A stretch of DNA of 64,000 nt from Dendrophyllia cribrosa (taxonomy: Eukaryota; Cnidaria; Anthozoa; Scleractinia; Dendrophylliidae). The notes beneath the pieces are model-generated. The model was given only the letters and a program-made list of their open reading frames with translations. It had not been told where the DNA came from and searched no databases. The position numbers were made by a program, and so were the translations under genes. Positions within the stretch are counted from its first letter, which is position 1, and the number at the start of each line of letters is the position of its first letter. Location: the NCBI GenBank assembly GCA_024195265.1, contig JAJLRJ010000014.1, forward strand, positions 20,470,093 through 20,534,092, given 5' to 3'. Shown here piece after piece: positions 34,829-46,160 of this stretch.

Positions 34829-35770
34829 CACAGGCTTCCCAAGCTACATACGTGGTGTATGCGACAGCTTGTGTATACAGAGAAATGTATGGGAAAATCA
34901 CGGATTCTCTAAAATTGGGTAAATAACTATCTATTTTGAAATAAAGTTTACCTACCTCAAATGTGTCGTTTACTTGTGTCTTGTACCGAATTTGAAGCCA
35001 TTCCGACGCCATTTAGCGAAGTTATTCGAAGTCGTTGTCTCTCCTTCTAAAAAGAAGGAAAGGCAGACCACTGCATCGATCGCTGGCCAGAGGTCACTTC
35101 ACAAATCGCTCTCTCCTCAAAAGGAAAAGTCCCGAATCGCAATAAAACCAACAGTTCCATTTGATTGGTTCATTTGAACCAAGTCACGCGCTGACAACAA
35201 TGCTGACAACACGACCCGGTGGAGGGTCGTGTTGTCAGCGCGTGACTTGGTTCAAATGAACCAATCAGAGTTGAGGATGAAACCAGATACTTGTCGTTGT
35301 GTAACGACCGTTGGCGCGAGGTCCCTCACAAGCACATCTGGAAAGCCGAATAGGCGAATTTTAAGCAAAATATCTCGTTCTTTACGAGTCTTTCGACCGC
35401 CGAAGCACACCTATGTGTTGTGGAATTTATTGGGCTCTATGGAACTGTTGGTTTTATTGCGATTCGGGACTTTTCCTTTTGAGGAGAGAGCGATTTGTGA
35501 AGTGACCTCTGGCCAGCGATCGATGCAGTGGTCTGCCTTTCCTTCTTTTTAGAAGGAGAGACAACGACTTCGAATAACTTCGCTAAATGGCGTCGGAATG
35601 GCTTCAAATTCGGTACAAGACACAAGTAAACGACACATTTGAGGTAGGTAAACTTTATTTCAAAATAGATAGTTATTTACCCAATTTTAGAGAATCCGTG
35701 ATTTTCCCATACATTTCTCTGTATACACAAGCTGTCGCATACACCACGTATGTAGCTTGGGAAGCCTGTG
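34829..35770. repeat. Large inverted repeat with two 332-bp arms (34829-35160 and 35439-35770)
   Basis: The two arms are the same length and I find no difference between them reading base by base. Each holds the reading frame MASEWLQIRYKTQVNDTFE followed by a GTAGGT donor. In the left arm, on the minus strand, this lies just upstream of the transposase, so it may be a 5' exon of that gene. Between the arms is a second palindrome (35163-35266) with arms starting GATTGGTTCATTTGAACC. Such identity means a recent event or an assembly artefact. Confidence 0.8.
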
Positions 35771-37080
35771 CTTTAACGCGTTCTCGGTCTCAGGCCATGC
35801 AATGTTTGGACTACCACGTCCAATCGTAGTCCGTTGTCCGTAGTCCGTTGTCCGTAGTCGTCCTATCTTAAAGTCCTTAATATGAGACGTATGCGCGCAG
35901 GCTAATTTGTTGTCGCTCTATTATGTTCTTTGTGAAGTAACTCGGGACTAAAATTTTTTGTATGTGATGCACCACCCCAATGTACCTTTCACATATATTA
36001 ATTTTAGATTACAAACTATCAAAAGTGTATCGGTGGTAGCAAATTTTCTCACATTTGTACTGAAAAATTGTGTCTTTACCTACACTTTACTTGCAAGCGT
36101 AATTGAACCAAATGAACTCAACAGAAAACGAGCCTTCATTTCTTTGCAATATTGTATAAACGCAACCTTAAAAACCTTGGTTAGCGGGCACAGACAAACG
36201 ACCGAACTTTAAACTAAAAACAGAAAAAAGGCGTTCCATTTTCACTAACAAATGTTCAAAACAAGAAACAGCCAAAATTCCAATTAAAAACAAATGGTAA
36301 AACTCTCCAGTTTAAAAACTAACGAATGACCTTCCTGTTAAATGGTATAAGTATGCCTTAACTTCATCATTCACTGGAAACTGACAAGAAGCCAAAAACT
36401 ATAGCGAAACAGCGTTAAGTCTGATGAAAACCTAAGCAGGCGACACAAATTAAAACCTAAGCAGGCGACACAAATTAGATGTAAAACATAACACAATTGA
36501 TACTTTACAGAGAAAACATACCCTTAATTTTTTACCAAAAATTCATTTTGATTACTGGCATGAAGTTATAATCCCTAACATGTATGACATAAATCGGACA
36601 AAATCAGAGATGGCTGAAACATCACTGAGATATCCCTTATTGAAAACAGAAAAAGAAACCCTTACAGTTCAATTTCCAGGAAATCGTTTTGTAACCTACA
36701 AACCTTTACTGCGGTTAACTGACAAACCACGTTCAGTTGCATGCCCTAACGTCTTTTACTGAGTTGTTTTAAAACATGAACATAAAATCCAGTCGTCACT
36801 GAAAATTGACATGTTAAATAGGCAGAATGACTTATAATTTTGACTAGAAACTTAACACGGAGTACGATTTTCACGAATAAATTGGTCCATAAAGGAATTC
36901 CTTATTGACCTTTTACGTTGTTTGGGAAAAAATAAGAAAAAATAGGTCCACAACGCGTACATGTGTTTACCCGAAGGTCATGTATGTTTATTTGTTTGGT
37001 TTATTCTTGGCAATTCATTCATTCACAACGCATTCTTTGAACGTTTTTTATGGCCATAGGTATGCTTGAGAACAGTAAAT
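35771..37080. other. Intergenic DNA, no gene recognised
   Basis: Just right of the inverted repeat lie short direct repeats (GTAGTCCGTTGTCC, about 35828-35850). The rest is AT-rich with loose ACTGACAA motifs. The open frames at 35958-36212 and 36580-36762 have no splice context or recognisable motifs. Confidence 0.4.
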
Positions 37081-37263
37081 TAAAGAAATAAAAAACGCGC
37101 CGAGTGCATTATTGAGTTATATATGCACGCGAGAATTTTTAAGAACACGAGAGAAGCACGAGCCAAAGGCGAGTGCTTCTTGCACTTCTCGAGTGTTCTT
37201 AAAAATCCCCAAGTGCTTATATAACTCAACAATGCACGAGGAACAAGTTTTTTTATTTCTTTT
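37081..37263. repeat. Foldback palindrome
   Basis: AAGAAATAAAAAAC pairs with GTTTTTTTATTTCTT across inner arms (GAGTGCATTATTGAGTTATA; GAGAAGCAC). Imperfect but extends about 80 bp per arm. Confidence 0.7.
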
Positions 37264-38227
37264 ATAAAATAAAAACGGTTATAATGAACCTTACGTCACG
37301 CGCGTGCTTTATCGAGTTATAATGAACTTGGTTTAACCAATCATAGCGCGTGCATTTCCTTGAGCATTTTATAAAGCCTAATATTTCCACTTGGAAAATG
37401 AGTGTTATCTATTCTTACTTTCCTTGATGAAAACCGTGGAACAGTTTTTCGCCAATTTGTCTCGATTTTAACGTCCTTGTCGACGACACACTAGCGGCCG
37501 ACGATCAAATGTTATAACATTGAGAATTTGTGATTCTACTTTATCATTAATCCTTGAAGTTGCCTAACAGTTCCCTGGATATTTCTATAGTTTTTTCTTT
37601 CTGTTAACAAGAACTTAATGGATGAAACAACGCAGTTATTAGATTTTGAAGTTTCATACTCTTTTGCTATCATTTATCATTCGGTACTGGAATTTGTTCG
37701 TTAAACCGCGCAGCGAAGTTGTTATATCTGTGTTGCACTGTATATCCACTGAACTAAGAAAATTAAGTTCGAACTTGGCGGCGATAAAAATATATAAATA
37801 ATGGTAATGGTTGAGCTGCGCTAAAAGTAAAACTAGTTTCTCTACCTCTTTCTTTGTTTAAGTTCGTTGTCTTTCTTTCATTCTTTCTTTCTTTCTTGCT
37901 TGATTCTGGGATTTATAGTTTCCTTGTATCCTACATGGTAGTAAAACAAAACTATATCAATAAATGCCATCACGTTTTGAATATCTAAAAGGTAGACACG
38001 ATTTTTTTTTATCAACTGGGTTAATAACTGAGGTAAATTGGCCACCTTGAAAAGATTGAAGAGCTGACGTTTCCAGAGTGAATCACAAAGGGCTGACACT
38101 TCACAAATGGAATGTTATGCGAATAACGATGGGCTGGCGCTTGAAACGTAACCTTTTGAATCTTCTTCCTTATTACACGACTAAGACAGTCAGAGGGCCA
38201 ATAACTAAAATCAACCAATCAGAATGT

Positions 38228-38460
38228 TCGATTGCCGGTCCAATATTCTCTAAGTATTGGACCGGGCATTGCCCCGCATGATCCCGCGCGATCCTCCCGC
38301 CGACAGGAGTCGTGTAATAAATCTCTTTTTAACCAACCTTGCTTGGGACCGTACTGGGAGAATATCGGCCCCCGGTCTTTTCTGTACGGACCTCGCTGCG
38401 CTCGGTCCGTACTGTCAAGACCTCGGGCCGATATTCTCCCAGTACGGCCCTCGCGCTTGG
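38228..38460. repeat. Two foldbacks in tandem
   Basis: CCGGTCCAATATTCTC-TAAG-TATTGGACCGG is a small hairpin at about 38236-38266. CCGTACTGGGAGAATATCGG at about 38350 pairs with CCGATATTCTCCCAGTACGG at about 38428, with a loop arm CGGACCTCGCTGCGCTCGGTCCG-like core. Confidence 0.75.
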
Positions 38461-38792
38461 TCAATCAGATATATAAGTTTATCAACTCAGTTTTTATTCT
38501 TTATTTTAATCCCTCAGTTATCAATCAACTCACCTCCTTCAACATTATCATGTCGAAATTGACGGAAGCTCTGTCATGATTTCTTATTTCTGTGTTTAAC
38601 CTAAAAAAAGAAAACTATTACATAAGTATACGTATTCGCAGGGTAATGTTTCTATCTAACTAAAGAATCGTAGGCCGAAAGTTAAACGGGACAAAAGCCT
38701 CCACCCACACCCTCCCTGGTCCAAACTTCTTTCGAAGCAGATTTGTTGTCTTGATCCCATAACACGGACATTTACTGCTTTTTACCCATTTA

Positions 38793-39105
38793 AGGTGGCT
38801 CACAACAGTTCCCAGAATTTTCCATCACCTATACTTTGATGGATCAATACTATAATTCTTTATCAGTTAATGCTTCAATAATGGCATCAAACAAATGCCC
38901 AATCATTGGTGAACAAGTTGTGGTCTCTTTTATGATGTAACAGGTTACCATAGTAACAGTATAACCTGTTGAAGACACCCTTAATGTACACAGGGTTCAG
39001 AGCCACCTTAAATTTTCGAAAATTTAAGGTGGTTCTGAACCCTATTTACAGAATTTTTTAAACTTAGCAAAACGTTGTATCTTAACATGCCAATTACACT
39101 TGGTG
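38793..39105. mobile_element. Short complete MITE followed by a truncated sister copy
   Basis: Positions 38793-39012 run from TTAAGGTGGCTCACAACAG to GGGTTCAGAGCCACCTTAA, with an internal deletion. At 39028 a second copy starts TTAAGGTGGTTCTGAACCC and stops at about 39105 in unrelated DNA. It keeps the empty piggyBac target CTTAACATGCC. Confidence 0.65.
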
Positions 39106-39109
39106 GTTT

Positions 39110-39295
39110 GCTCGCTTGACTATCCCTGAGTCATATGAAACTATTCGTTGTCTTTTTCCGACACCAACCCATAAGACCTTTATCTAATCATAAATGCTAT
39201 TCCAAATCTCACCTGCTGAAACAATTCATGAAGAGGTTGATGGTGCCTGCCACATTCTTCCATTCCGCGTCTGTCTGACATTGACCTGGAGATGA

Positions 39296-39342
<47 letters not shown>

Positions 39343-40640
39343 GTCGATTATAAGCGCTCTTACGATTATACTTTTAGTTGTTCCCACTGAGACGGAGCAA
39401 TTTTAGTTCCGGCCACTTATTTACGTATCTCTCAATGTTTTGAAAAACGATAATACACATGAAAACAAAAGCCGAAAACATTCATAATCAATGAAATACA
39501 AGTTAGTGGCCGGGTATTCTACTGTTCGGCCGCGATTCATTTTAAAATATTTTGCAATAGCAACACATCGGATATTATGTATCAGACTGATCGTCTGATC
39601 TTAAACCATATACAACGGTTATTTACTATACACCCGATCATTTAAAAGGCGATTGTTAAATATGGTTGAAATTTTAGTTGTAGACTAACTTAATAACATC
39701 GTATAGCGTCCGGTGTAAATTGACCAGAATAAAATTGCGATATCTCGTCAGTCTGTGTATCTCAAACCACATACAACGGTTATATCAGTAATGCACACTT
39801 GACTAAGCGAAAAGTAGAATCTTTTTTAGCGTCGAGTGTAAACTAAACCATAAGCCATTGCTTGAAAACAACCCTCGATGATTTCTACAAGAAAACTATA
39901 GAACAACATAATATTTTTCTTACCTAAAGTACGTAGTTTTAGAAGACGTTTTAAAGTTATCGTCACTCAACGACGTGTTGACAAAATAAGTCTTCGCTTC
40001 AGAAAATGTTGTGGTCTGCATGCTGGTGCAGATGACTTTGTTCCTCGTCTCGAACAACATTAAAGTTATTAAAGTTTCGTTTGCAATCTAGAATTATCTG
40101 TCAACATGTCAGCCTCCTTCGCTTTCCTCGTACGCGTGGTGAAGGTGCGAAGAAAAAATGAATTGTTAATTAATCCTACATTTGCAATTCAAATAAAAAT
40201 TTATTTTTAAAACATTTTCCAGAAAAAGACTTACAAAACTAAACATGGTCTCACAAGACTTGTTTTAAATAGCCAACAATTTATATCTGTACGAATACAG
40301 CCGCATTTCCTTGATCCCAGATGCTTTTTACTGGAGAGGGGAGAGGGAGAAAGCTGATAAACTTTTATGAATTGTCTCCGTGAAACACGATGCCCCCCGC
40401 CCCACCCACCTCCCTTTCCATCCAAATTTACCGAGAAATAGGATTTTACTTTTTAATTAATTCGGCTATTTTGATTGTTTCTTAAAAGGCTGATTTATAC
40501 GGCACAACTTTTGCCTACCACTATCACATGCAACCTGCTCACGTCATACAAACGACACGAATCGCGTCGTTTAAATTAGCCTACAACTCGCTCACAACTG
40601 TTGCATGCAGCACGAAAAAAGTTGTAGGATTTTGAGTCAT
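39110..40640. other. Intergenic DNA, no gene recognised
   Basis: Apart from the (TTA)n tract, ACATACAACGGTTAT occurs at about 39767 and a variant at 39608, a possible diverged duplication of about 160 bp. The open frames are short and have no family motifs. Confidence 0.35.
39297..39341. repeat. (TTA)n microsatellite
   Basis: About 15 ATT/TTA units without interruption. Confidence 0.95.
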
Positions 40641-41060
40641 GTTTTAAACCCCCCCGGGGAGAGGGGTACTCCATTATATGAGCTATATAGGTATGTGCGA
40701 CCCTAAAGGGTATGGTTTTCAAGCCGTTTTGGTCCGAAGTAGGGTATAGATTTTGACCATTTTGGTCTGAAATAGGGTATGATTTGCGCACTCTGGTCTG
40801 GAATTGGGTATGGTTTTTTAAAGAAGCTACTTTTCTCATCCCTTGACAAATGCGGTTTGCCGGATTAACATCGGGAATTAGAAGCCCTACTATTATCGAT
40901 TTAAGGGTCTGGTCTGAAATAGGGTATCGGATTTTGGGTCAGGTATGAAATAGGGTAGGGAAAATCGCATATTTTGGTCTGAAATAGGGTAAGGGTTTTA
41001 AGAAGCGTGCCGTAACATCCCCACACAAACTTTCGGGGAGTACCCCGGGGGAGTTAAAAC
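40641..41060. mobile_element. MITE of the CCCCGGGG-TACTCC family
   Basis: GTTTTAAACCCCCCCGGGG and CCCCGGGGGAGTTAAAAC close the element. Inside, GGTCTGAAATAGGGTA is repeated at least four times as degenerate direct repeats of about 40-45 bp. Confidence 0.7.
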
Positions 41061-41321
41061 TCTGCGATAATCGTAGTCACATGCAATGTTATATGATGCG
41101 AGTTGTACGAGTTGTATAGAATTTTCACCTGACGCAACAGCGCGCACTTTAAAAAATCGCATGCGACAACGTTGTAACGTGTAAATCGGAATAAAGGAAG
41201 CAATCATAGACTTTTAAGTAATCACTGACAGCCACAATGAAGATGTTATTACCTCAAAAATGAAGTTATAGGAAAAGAGTGAGTTTAATACTTTTTGTCT
41301 TTAGTATAAGAGAAATTCAGG

Positions 41322-41582
41322 AATATACATGTACTCCATTTACCTTTCGCGCAACACGCTTTCAGAACGAGGAAAAAACTTGTACTCCATTCACCTTTCG
41401 CGCAACACGCTTTTAGAACGAGGAAAATACATGTACTTCATTTACCTTTCGCGCAACACGCTTTTAGAACGAGGAATATACATATACTCCATTCACCTTT
41501 TGCGCAACACGCTTTAAGAACGAGGAAAATACTTGTACTCCATTTACCTTTCGCGCAACACGCTTTTAGAACGAGGAATATA
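41322..41582. repeat. Tandem array, unit about 51 bp, five copies
   Basis: Each unit has TACTCCATTTACCTTTCGCG, CAACACGCTTTTAGAACGAG and GAAAATACA. The array ends abruptly at the MITE starting at 41583. A related array with longer units lies at 43664-44025. Confidence 0.85.
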
Positions 41583-41877
41583 CTTTGCAAAACGTTGTAT
41601 CTTAGCATGCCAATTATAATTTGATAATAAAAAATGGGGCTCACCCAGCTCGTTTTAAAGTTATAAGCACGTAAAGCTAAAATTAAGGGTGTCTTTAACA
41701 GGTTATACTGTTACTATGGTAACCTGTTACATCATAAAAGAGACCACAACTTGTTCACCAATGATTGGGCATTTGTTTGATACCATTATTGAAGCATCAA
41801 CTGATGAAGAATTATAGTATTGATCCATTAAAGTATAGGTGATGGAAAATTCTGGGAACTGTTGTGAGCCACCTTAA
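41583..41877. mobile_element. 5'-truncated MITE of the same family next to the second Penelope remnant
   Basis: It begins inside the family consensus (GCAAAACGTTGTATCTTAGC) directly after a tandem array, and ends TGTTGTGAGCCACCTTAA, beside the Penelope frame. Confidence 0.65.
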
Positions 41878-41944
41878 AACGTCATTTACATGGTACGATG
41901 CAATCGTTGTCACAAACAATACATAGGAGAATCCAAACGACGAC

Positions 41945-42643
41945 TTAAGGTGGCCGAATACAGTTTTAAGGGACACTAAATTTCCTTTACGCGCGCGTGT
42001 CACGCAAGCAATACCGCGCGAGCAAACAACAACGAAGCTCTGATCTCGTGCACGCTGCAGTTAGTAATGCGCGAGCAGCCGCGCGCGCAGATAAGTGAAT
42101 GGCCGTGGTGTACGCAGTACTGCGCATGCTCGGAGATCGTACTAAACGTTTTTTTGGTCGTGAATTTCTCGAAATCTAGTCGTACGACCTATGCTCAATT
42201 TTTGATATTTTTAAATATACATCAACATCGATCTGCAGACAATTTTTTTTCAATATCTGTAAGACAGTTTTTAAAATATTTTTCGAAATTCCTATTTTTG
42301 ATATTTTCGTTGATATGCGAAAAACTCTCTTACAGATTTTTGTTTTAACTTGTAAGAACGTTTATTTTTATCCAAAGTTTAAATGGTAAGATTTTGAGGT
42401 AGGGTCGTACGGGTGATTTTTGAGTAAAACGTCCTCATAGAATTAGAACCCAGTCTTCTGACAACCACTCGGTCGCTTGTTTTAAGCCACTTCTAAACAG
42501 AGGATGGTGAAATTACAAACACCCACTGTCTTGTACGATGGTGTTGACTTTGTAATTGTTGGTTGTTCCCACAAGTGGTCACCTGTGATCGATATTATCG
42601 GAAGCATCTGGTGACCCCCATAAACTGTAGTAAGCCACCTTAA
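41945..42643. mobile_element. MITE with TTAA target duplication inside the second Penelope remnant
   Basis: The ends are TTAAGGTGGCCGAATACAG and, on the other strand, TTAAGGTGGCTTACTACAG. Taking out the element with one TTAA joins CGAC-TTAA-AGACC. This restores the open frame RRLKDHF of the host retroelement, so the borders are well supported. It contains no coding sequence. Confidence 0.75.
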
Positions 42644-42786
42644 AGACCACTTCAACGAACATCGTAGACCAGTTGACAAACAAACTAACATCTCTAACAA
42701 ACTAACATCTCTAAATCTACTACAGTCTTAGAACGACCATACCGCTTCTGATATACAACTAATTCCTCTTGAACTCGTTAAAACTA

Positions 42787-43001
42787 GAACACAAACCGCG
42801 GTGATAAACATATTGAACTTATTCATATTTTATAAAACTTGACGTTTCGTATGCTACTACATACATTTTCAAAAGTGACCGTTTCGGTGTAGCATACGAA
42901 ACGTCAAGTTTTATAAAAAATGAATAAGTTCAATATGTTTATCACCGCGGTTTGTGTTCTATTTCTTATCAAGCTACGATGGCCGCAGAACAAAAGTCTT
43001 T
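42787..43001. mobile_element. 215-bp palindromic insertion with 12-bp target duplication
   Basis: TCGTTAAAACTA occurs at 42775-42786 and again at 43002-43013, flanking the insertion. Most of it is a near-perfect palindrome (arms at about 42785-42850 and 42890-42961) that contains GACGTTTCGTATG and its complement. The long duplication suggests retrotransposition, perhaps of a Penelope-type terminal repeat. Confidence 0.6.
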
Positions 43002-43477
43002 TCGTTAAAACTAATTGTGACGAGTACGAAAAGCAAGAGAAGCATATCTAATTGAGAGGTCAGACACTTGAACCTTTAGGTTTAAATAGAGAAATGAAAC
43101 ATGACATCTTTTCTTTTGTCATTACTTATTCAGTTTTACTATGGTGTCGTGTTCATGCTTTTCTTTTTTTCCTATTGCTTCGTTATTTACGGTTATTTAG
43201 GGTTTGTCACTTCAGTTCAGCTGTTATCGTATCATATTTAATCCCCCGCGCCCTTTCAGATTTCAAATTGTAACTTTTTTTGCCTTACGAGTTATTATCT
43301 GTAAGACCCTGAAGAAGAAAGGCTGTGCTTTTCGAAATATTGGATATTTTACAAATATAGACGTTTCCGTACCGTTCATGATCAGCCTTGCTTTTTTATC
43401 AAATCGTTTAATTATTTTATAGCTGATTAAATACAGGATTACTACAGGATGCGGTGCTTTTATTTCGTTACGGTGGT

Positions 43478-43639
43478 CAGGGGCGGATCCAGGATTTTTC
43501 TTAGGAGGGGGTGCACCTCTAAGGAATGACGTAACCAAAGGGTGAGGTAAACAAATTTTAAAAACGAACAACGCAGACTAGGTCATCTCAGGGGGGGGTG
43601 CGCACCCCCTGCACCCTCCCCCTAGATCCGCCCCTGGTG
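43478..43639. mobile_element. Short MITE, ends CAGGGGCGGATCCAGGATTT / CTAGATCCGCCCCTG
   Basis: Both ends are GC-rich inverted repeats with G and C runs. It lies between the second Penelope remnant and the tandem array. Same family as 33424-33826. Confidence 0.65.
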
Positions 43640-43663
43640 GTCTTTGCAAATAAAGCCGGTTAC

Positions 43664-44025
43664 TTACTTCCATTCACCTTTCGCGCAACACGCTTTTATA
43701 CCAAGGAATCACATGTACTCCATTTAATACGTTTTGTCTTTAGTATAAGAGAAATTCAGGAATATACATATACTCCAGTACCTTTCGCGCAACACGCTTT
43801 TATACCAAGGAATCACATGTACTCCATTTAATACGTTTTGTCTTTAGTATAAGAGAAATTCAGGAATATACATATACTCCAGTACCTTTCGCGCAACACG
43901 CTTTTATACCAAGGAATCACATGTACTCCATTTAATACGTTTTGTCTTTAGTATAAGAGAAATTCAGGAATATACATATACTCCAGTACCTTTCGCGCAA
44001 CACGCTTTCAGAACGAGGAAAATAC
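43664..44025. repeat. Tandem array, unit about 105-110 bp, 3-4 copies, related to 41322-41582
   Basis: The unit combines TTTCGCGCAACACGCTTTTA with ACCAAGGAATCACATGTACT, CCATTTAATACGTTTTGTCT and TTAGTATAAGAGAAATTCAG. The last parts also precede the first array at 41290-41325. The copies are nearly identical. Confidence 0.85.
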
Positions 44026-44029
44026 TGGG

Positions 44030-45288
44030 GTACGCCGCCAGCAGTGGTAGCCGCAACCAGCAGTTGAAGCGCAAGTCAGAATCGATAATCAACCCTTAGC
44101 GCCGCCTATACCAACGCAGCCAAAAGGTTTTGTCAATCAAGTGAGTATTGTAATTTTTTACTGTTTATTGTTTATTATTTGTTTGCTATTTTTTTTCTAG
44201 AGAGACTGGTTGTGAAACACGGTGGGAAATTGCCATAGTTTAAAATACGCGTCTGGGTCAGAATGCAGAATGCTGATCAGTCAAACAAACAATTGCTGTA
44301 CCTTACTTCATTTGTCTTTTTTCTGCCATCCGCAAAAGAGCGATTGTCCGAGAACTTGACAGTAAAGAATATAATTATATATTTTTCTAAAAGGTCACAA
44401 CTCGTTTTTAAAGCTCGATGCTCACAATTCCACGTACGTGCGAAAGCAAAGTTAGAGTGAAAATTTGCATGTTATCGACAGCCGAATTCGTTGTATCGCG
44501 ACCCGTGTTGTCAGTGAAATAATCCCTCCAAACCTTTTCCCCATGCATTGTGCTTCTACGCAGAAATTAGAAAGTTATGCACATATCGCCTCACAGTCCA
44601 CTTTGACACCCCTAGATAGACACGTCTCCTCCGAATGCTGCAAGAAATGCCTGAACCAAATAACCCTCCATCCGAGGTCTTGAGAATACGGTGCAGGCAT
44701 TTTTGTCGCATTTATACGACGTTGCACTGGTGAAGACACAGCTCCCATGACGCACCGCAGGTTATGAAACATGGATCATGCATCACGCATCATGGATCAC
44801 AAAAGCAACCTTTTTTGAAATAGGTGTATACATGTCAGTCCATTTTCGTTTAACTCGCTTCTAGAACTAGGAATACACAATGTATATTTTTCTATTATTG
44901 TTCGCGCAAATCGGTAACATGTTGGATTTCTAATAGTCACTAATGAGATGCATTTTTCGAATCGACAGCTCTTCTTTTCGGGTCGTGAATAATATTCTCC
45001 ATTCGTATGATTCGTACGAATCGACAGGACCTCTCAATCTCGTTCCCAGGATCTCTCACAAGCATGCGCCTCTAATGAGAAGCAATTTTCAATTCGTCTT
45101 ATTTTGTCGATCCGTACGGATCGTACTTGATTTTTTCGGGTCGTATCAGGTCGACAGTATTGGACATGGATGTGAAAGTTGCACAGAATGATCACATGGT
45201 CGCACATAAAATTAGCAGTCAAATCCCAAGGGACGCGCGCTTTGCAATAAACGCATAAATATTGAAACAATAAAAAATCGTTGATGAC
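44030..45288. other. Intergenic DNA; possible isolated exon at about 44050-44130
   Basis: Up to 44130 one frame reads VRIDNQPLAPPIPTQPKG and FVNQ, then a perfect GTGAGT donor. There is no partner exon or family match, and a stop lies 30 codons upstream. The rest is AT-rich; 44960-45290 repeats parts of 17260-17770. Confidence 0.3.
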
Positions 45289-45535
45289 CTGGGCCCGGTT
45301 GTTCGAAAGCCGGTTAACGCTAACCCAGGATTAAAATTTAACCGAGGATTTAATTTTTCTTGTTAGAAGTGTTTTCAAAAGCTAATTATAAGTTACATGC
45401 GAAGACAAGTCAGAGACGAAACTAAAGGGCGAAAATACTTTGGAAAAATCTCCATTGATTAATTATTTAACTGGAATCAAAATTGATGCTAACCCTGGGT
45501 TAGTTTAACCGCGCTTTGAACAACCCGGCCCTGGG
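45289..45535. mobile_element. MITE with GGGCCGGGTTGTTC-type ends
   Basis: Left GGGCCCGGTTGTTCGAAAGC, right GCTTTGAACAACCCGGCCC. Both arms carry TTAACC and AACCCAGGATTAAA/AACCCTGGGTTA motifs. Confidence 0.7.
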
Positions 45536-46160
45536 GTGTTACGGGTAGGGGTAAGGGCAAACAAGCGTCCGCAATCAAGAATGCAATAAGCCTAAGAACG
45601 TCAATTTTATGCCTAAAACTTTCCAATAATTTCCCAAATTGCACTTCCTCTCATGCCCGTCTAATTTTGGAAATATTGGACTGCGCCAGAGGCTTGTTCA
45701 AATTAATATATGTATGTCGTAGAAACTGTTATCAGTCAACATTTTTTGCCAATATAAAGACTGGGGGCGAGGTGCACCACAGTGAGCAACAGGGCAGTAA
45801 AAGAATATACAAAGTATTTTTGAGTCGTCTTCACGTTTATTAATACACACGACTTTCAGTATGAACATTTCATACAAAAATACTACTTTAACGTCCCGCA
45901 AACGAAGATCCAGATAACTTCTTGAGTACATTTATCTACAAAGAATACAAAAATAAATAACTTATCCCGCCTATTCATGTACATGTAAGTTTCAAGTTCA
46001 AAGTTATCTGAATGTATCGGTGAGAAATTTTGTCCTCTGGCGAGAGGGCTGGTACTGAATCGTTCCCAGATCCCTTTGTATGTATTTACAGTTTTATTAA
46101 AGTCTTATTAAAGGGGCTCTGTCACCATTTTTAGTGTTATTTTAAAAAGCTAAAAGACAT

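Larger units (their letters stand above)
41881..43100 (+). pseudogene. Second Penelope-like GIY-YIG remnant, interrupted by two insertions
   Basis: One frame reads VIYMVRCNRCHKQYIGESKR and RL up to 41946. It resumes after a MITE at 42644 with DHFNEHRRPVDKQTNISN, then IQLIPLELVKT. A 215-bp insertion follows (42787-43001), and after it KAREAYLIER and, one frame away, TLEPLGLNREMKHD up to about 43095. This matches the GIY-YIG endonuclease C-terminal segment of Penelope-type elements (QYIGE, NEHRRPVDK, EAYLIERG-TLEPLGLN). The downstream CTGAAGAAGAAAGGC and TTTCGAAATATTGG at about 43310-43350 look like its terminal repeat. Frameshifts and stops make it non-functional. Confidence 0.7.

Noticed and set aside
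35587..35829. 80-codon frame as an independent host gene
   Set aside because: It is the right arm of the inverted repeat; the same frame in the left arm lies before the Harbinger transposase.
37861..37905. CTTTCTTT-rich stretch as a microsatellite of interest
   Set aside because: Short and imperfect; common by chance in AT-rich DNA.
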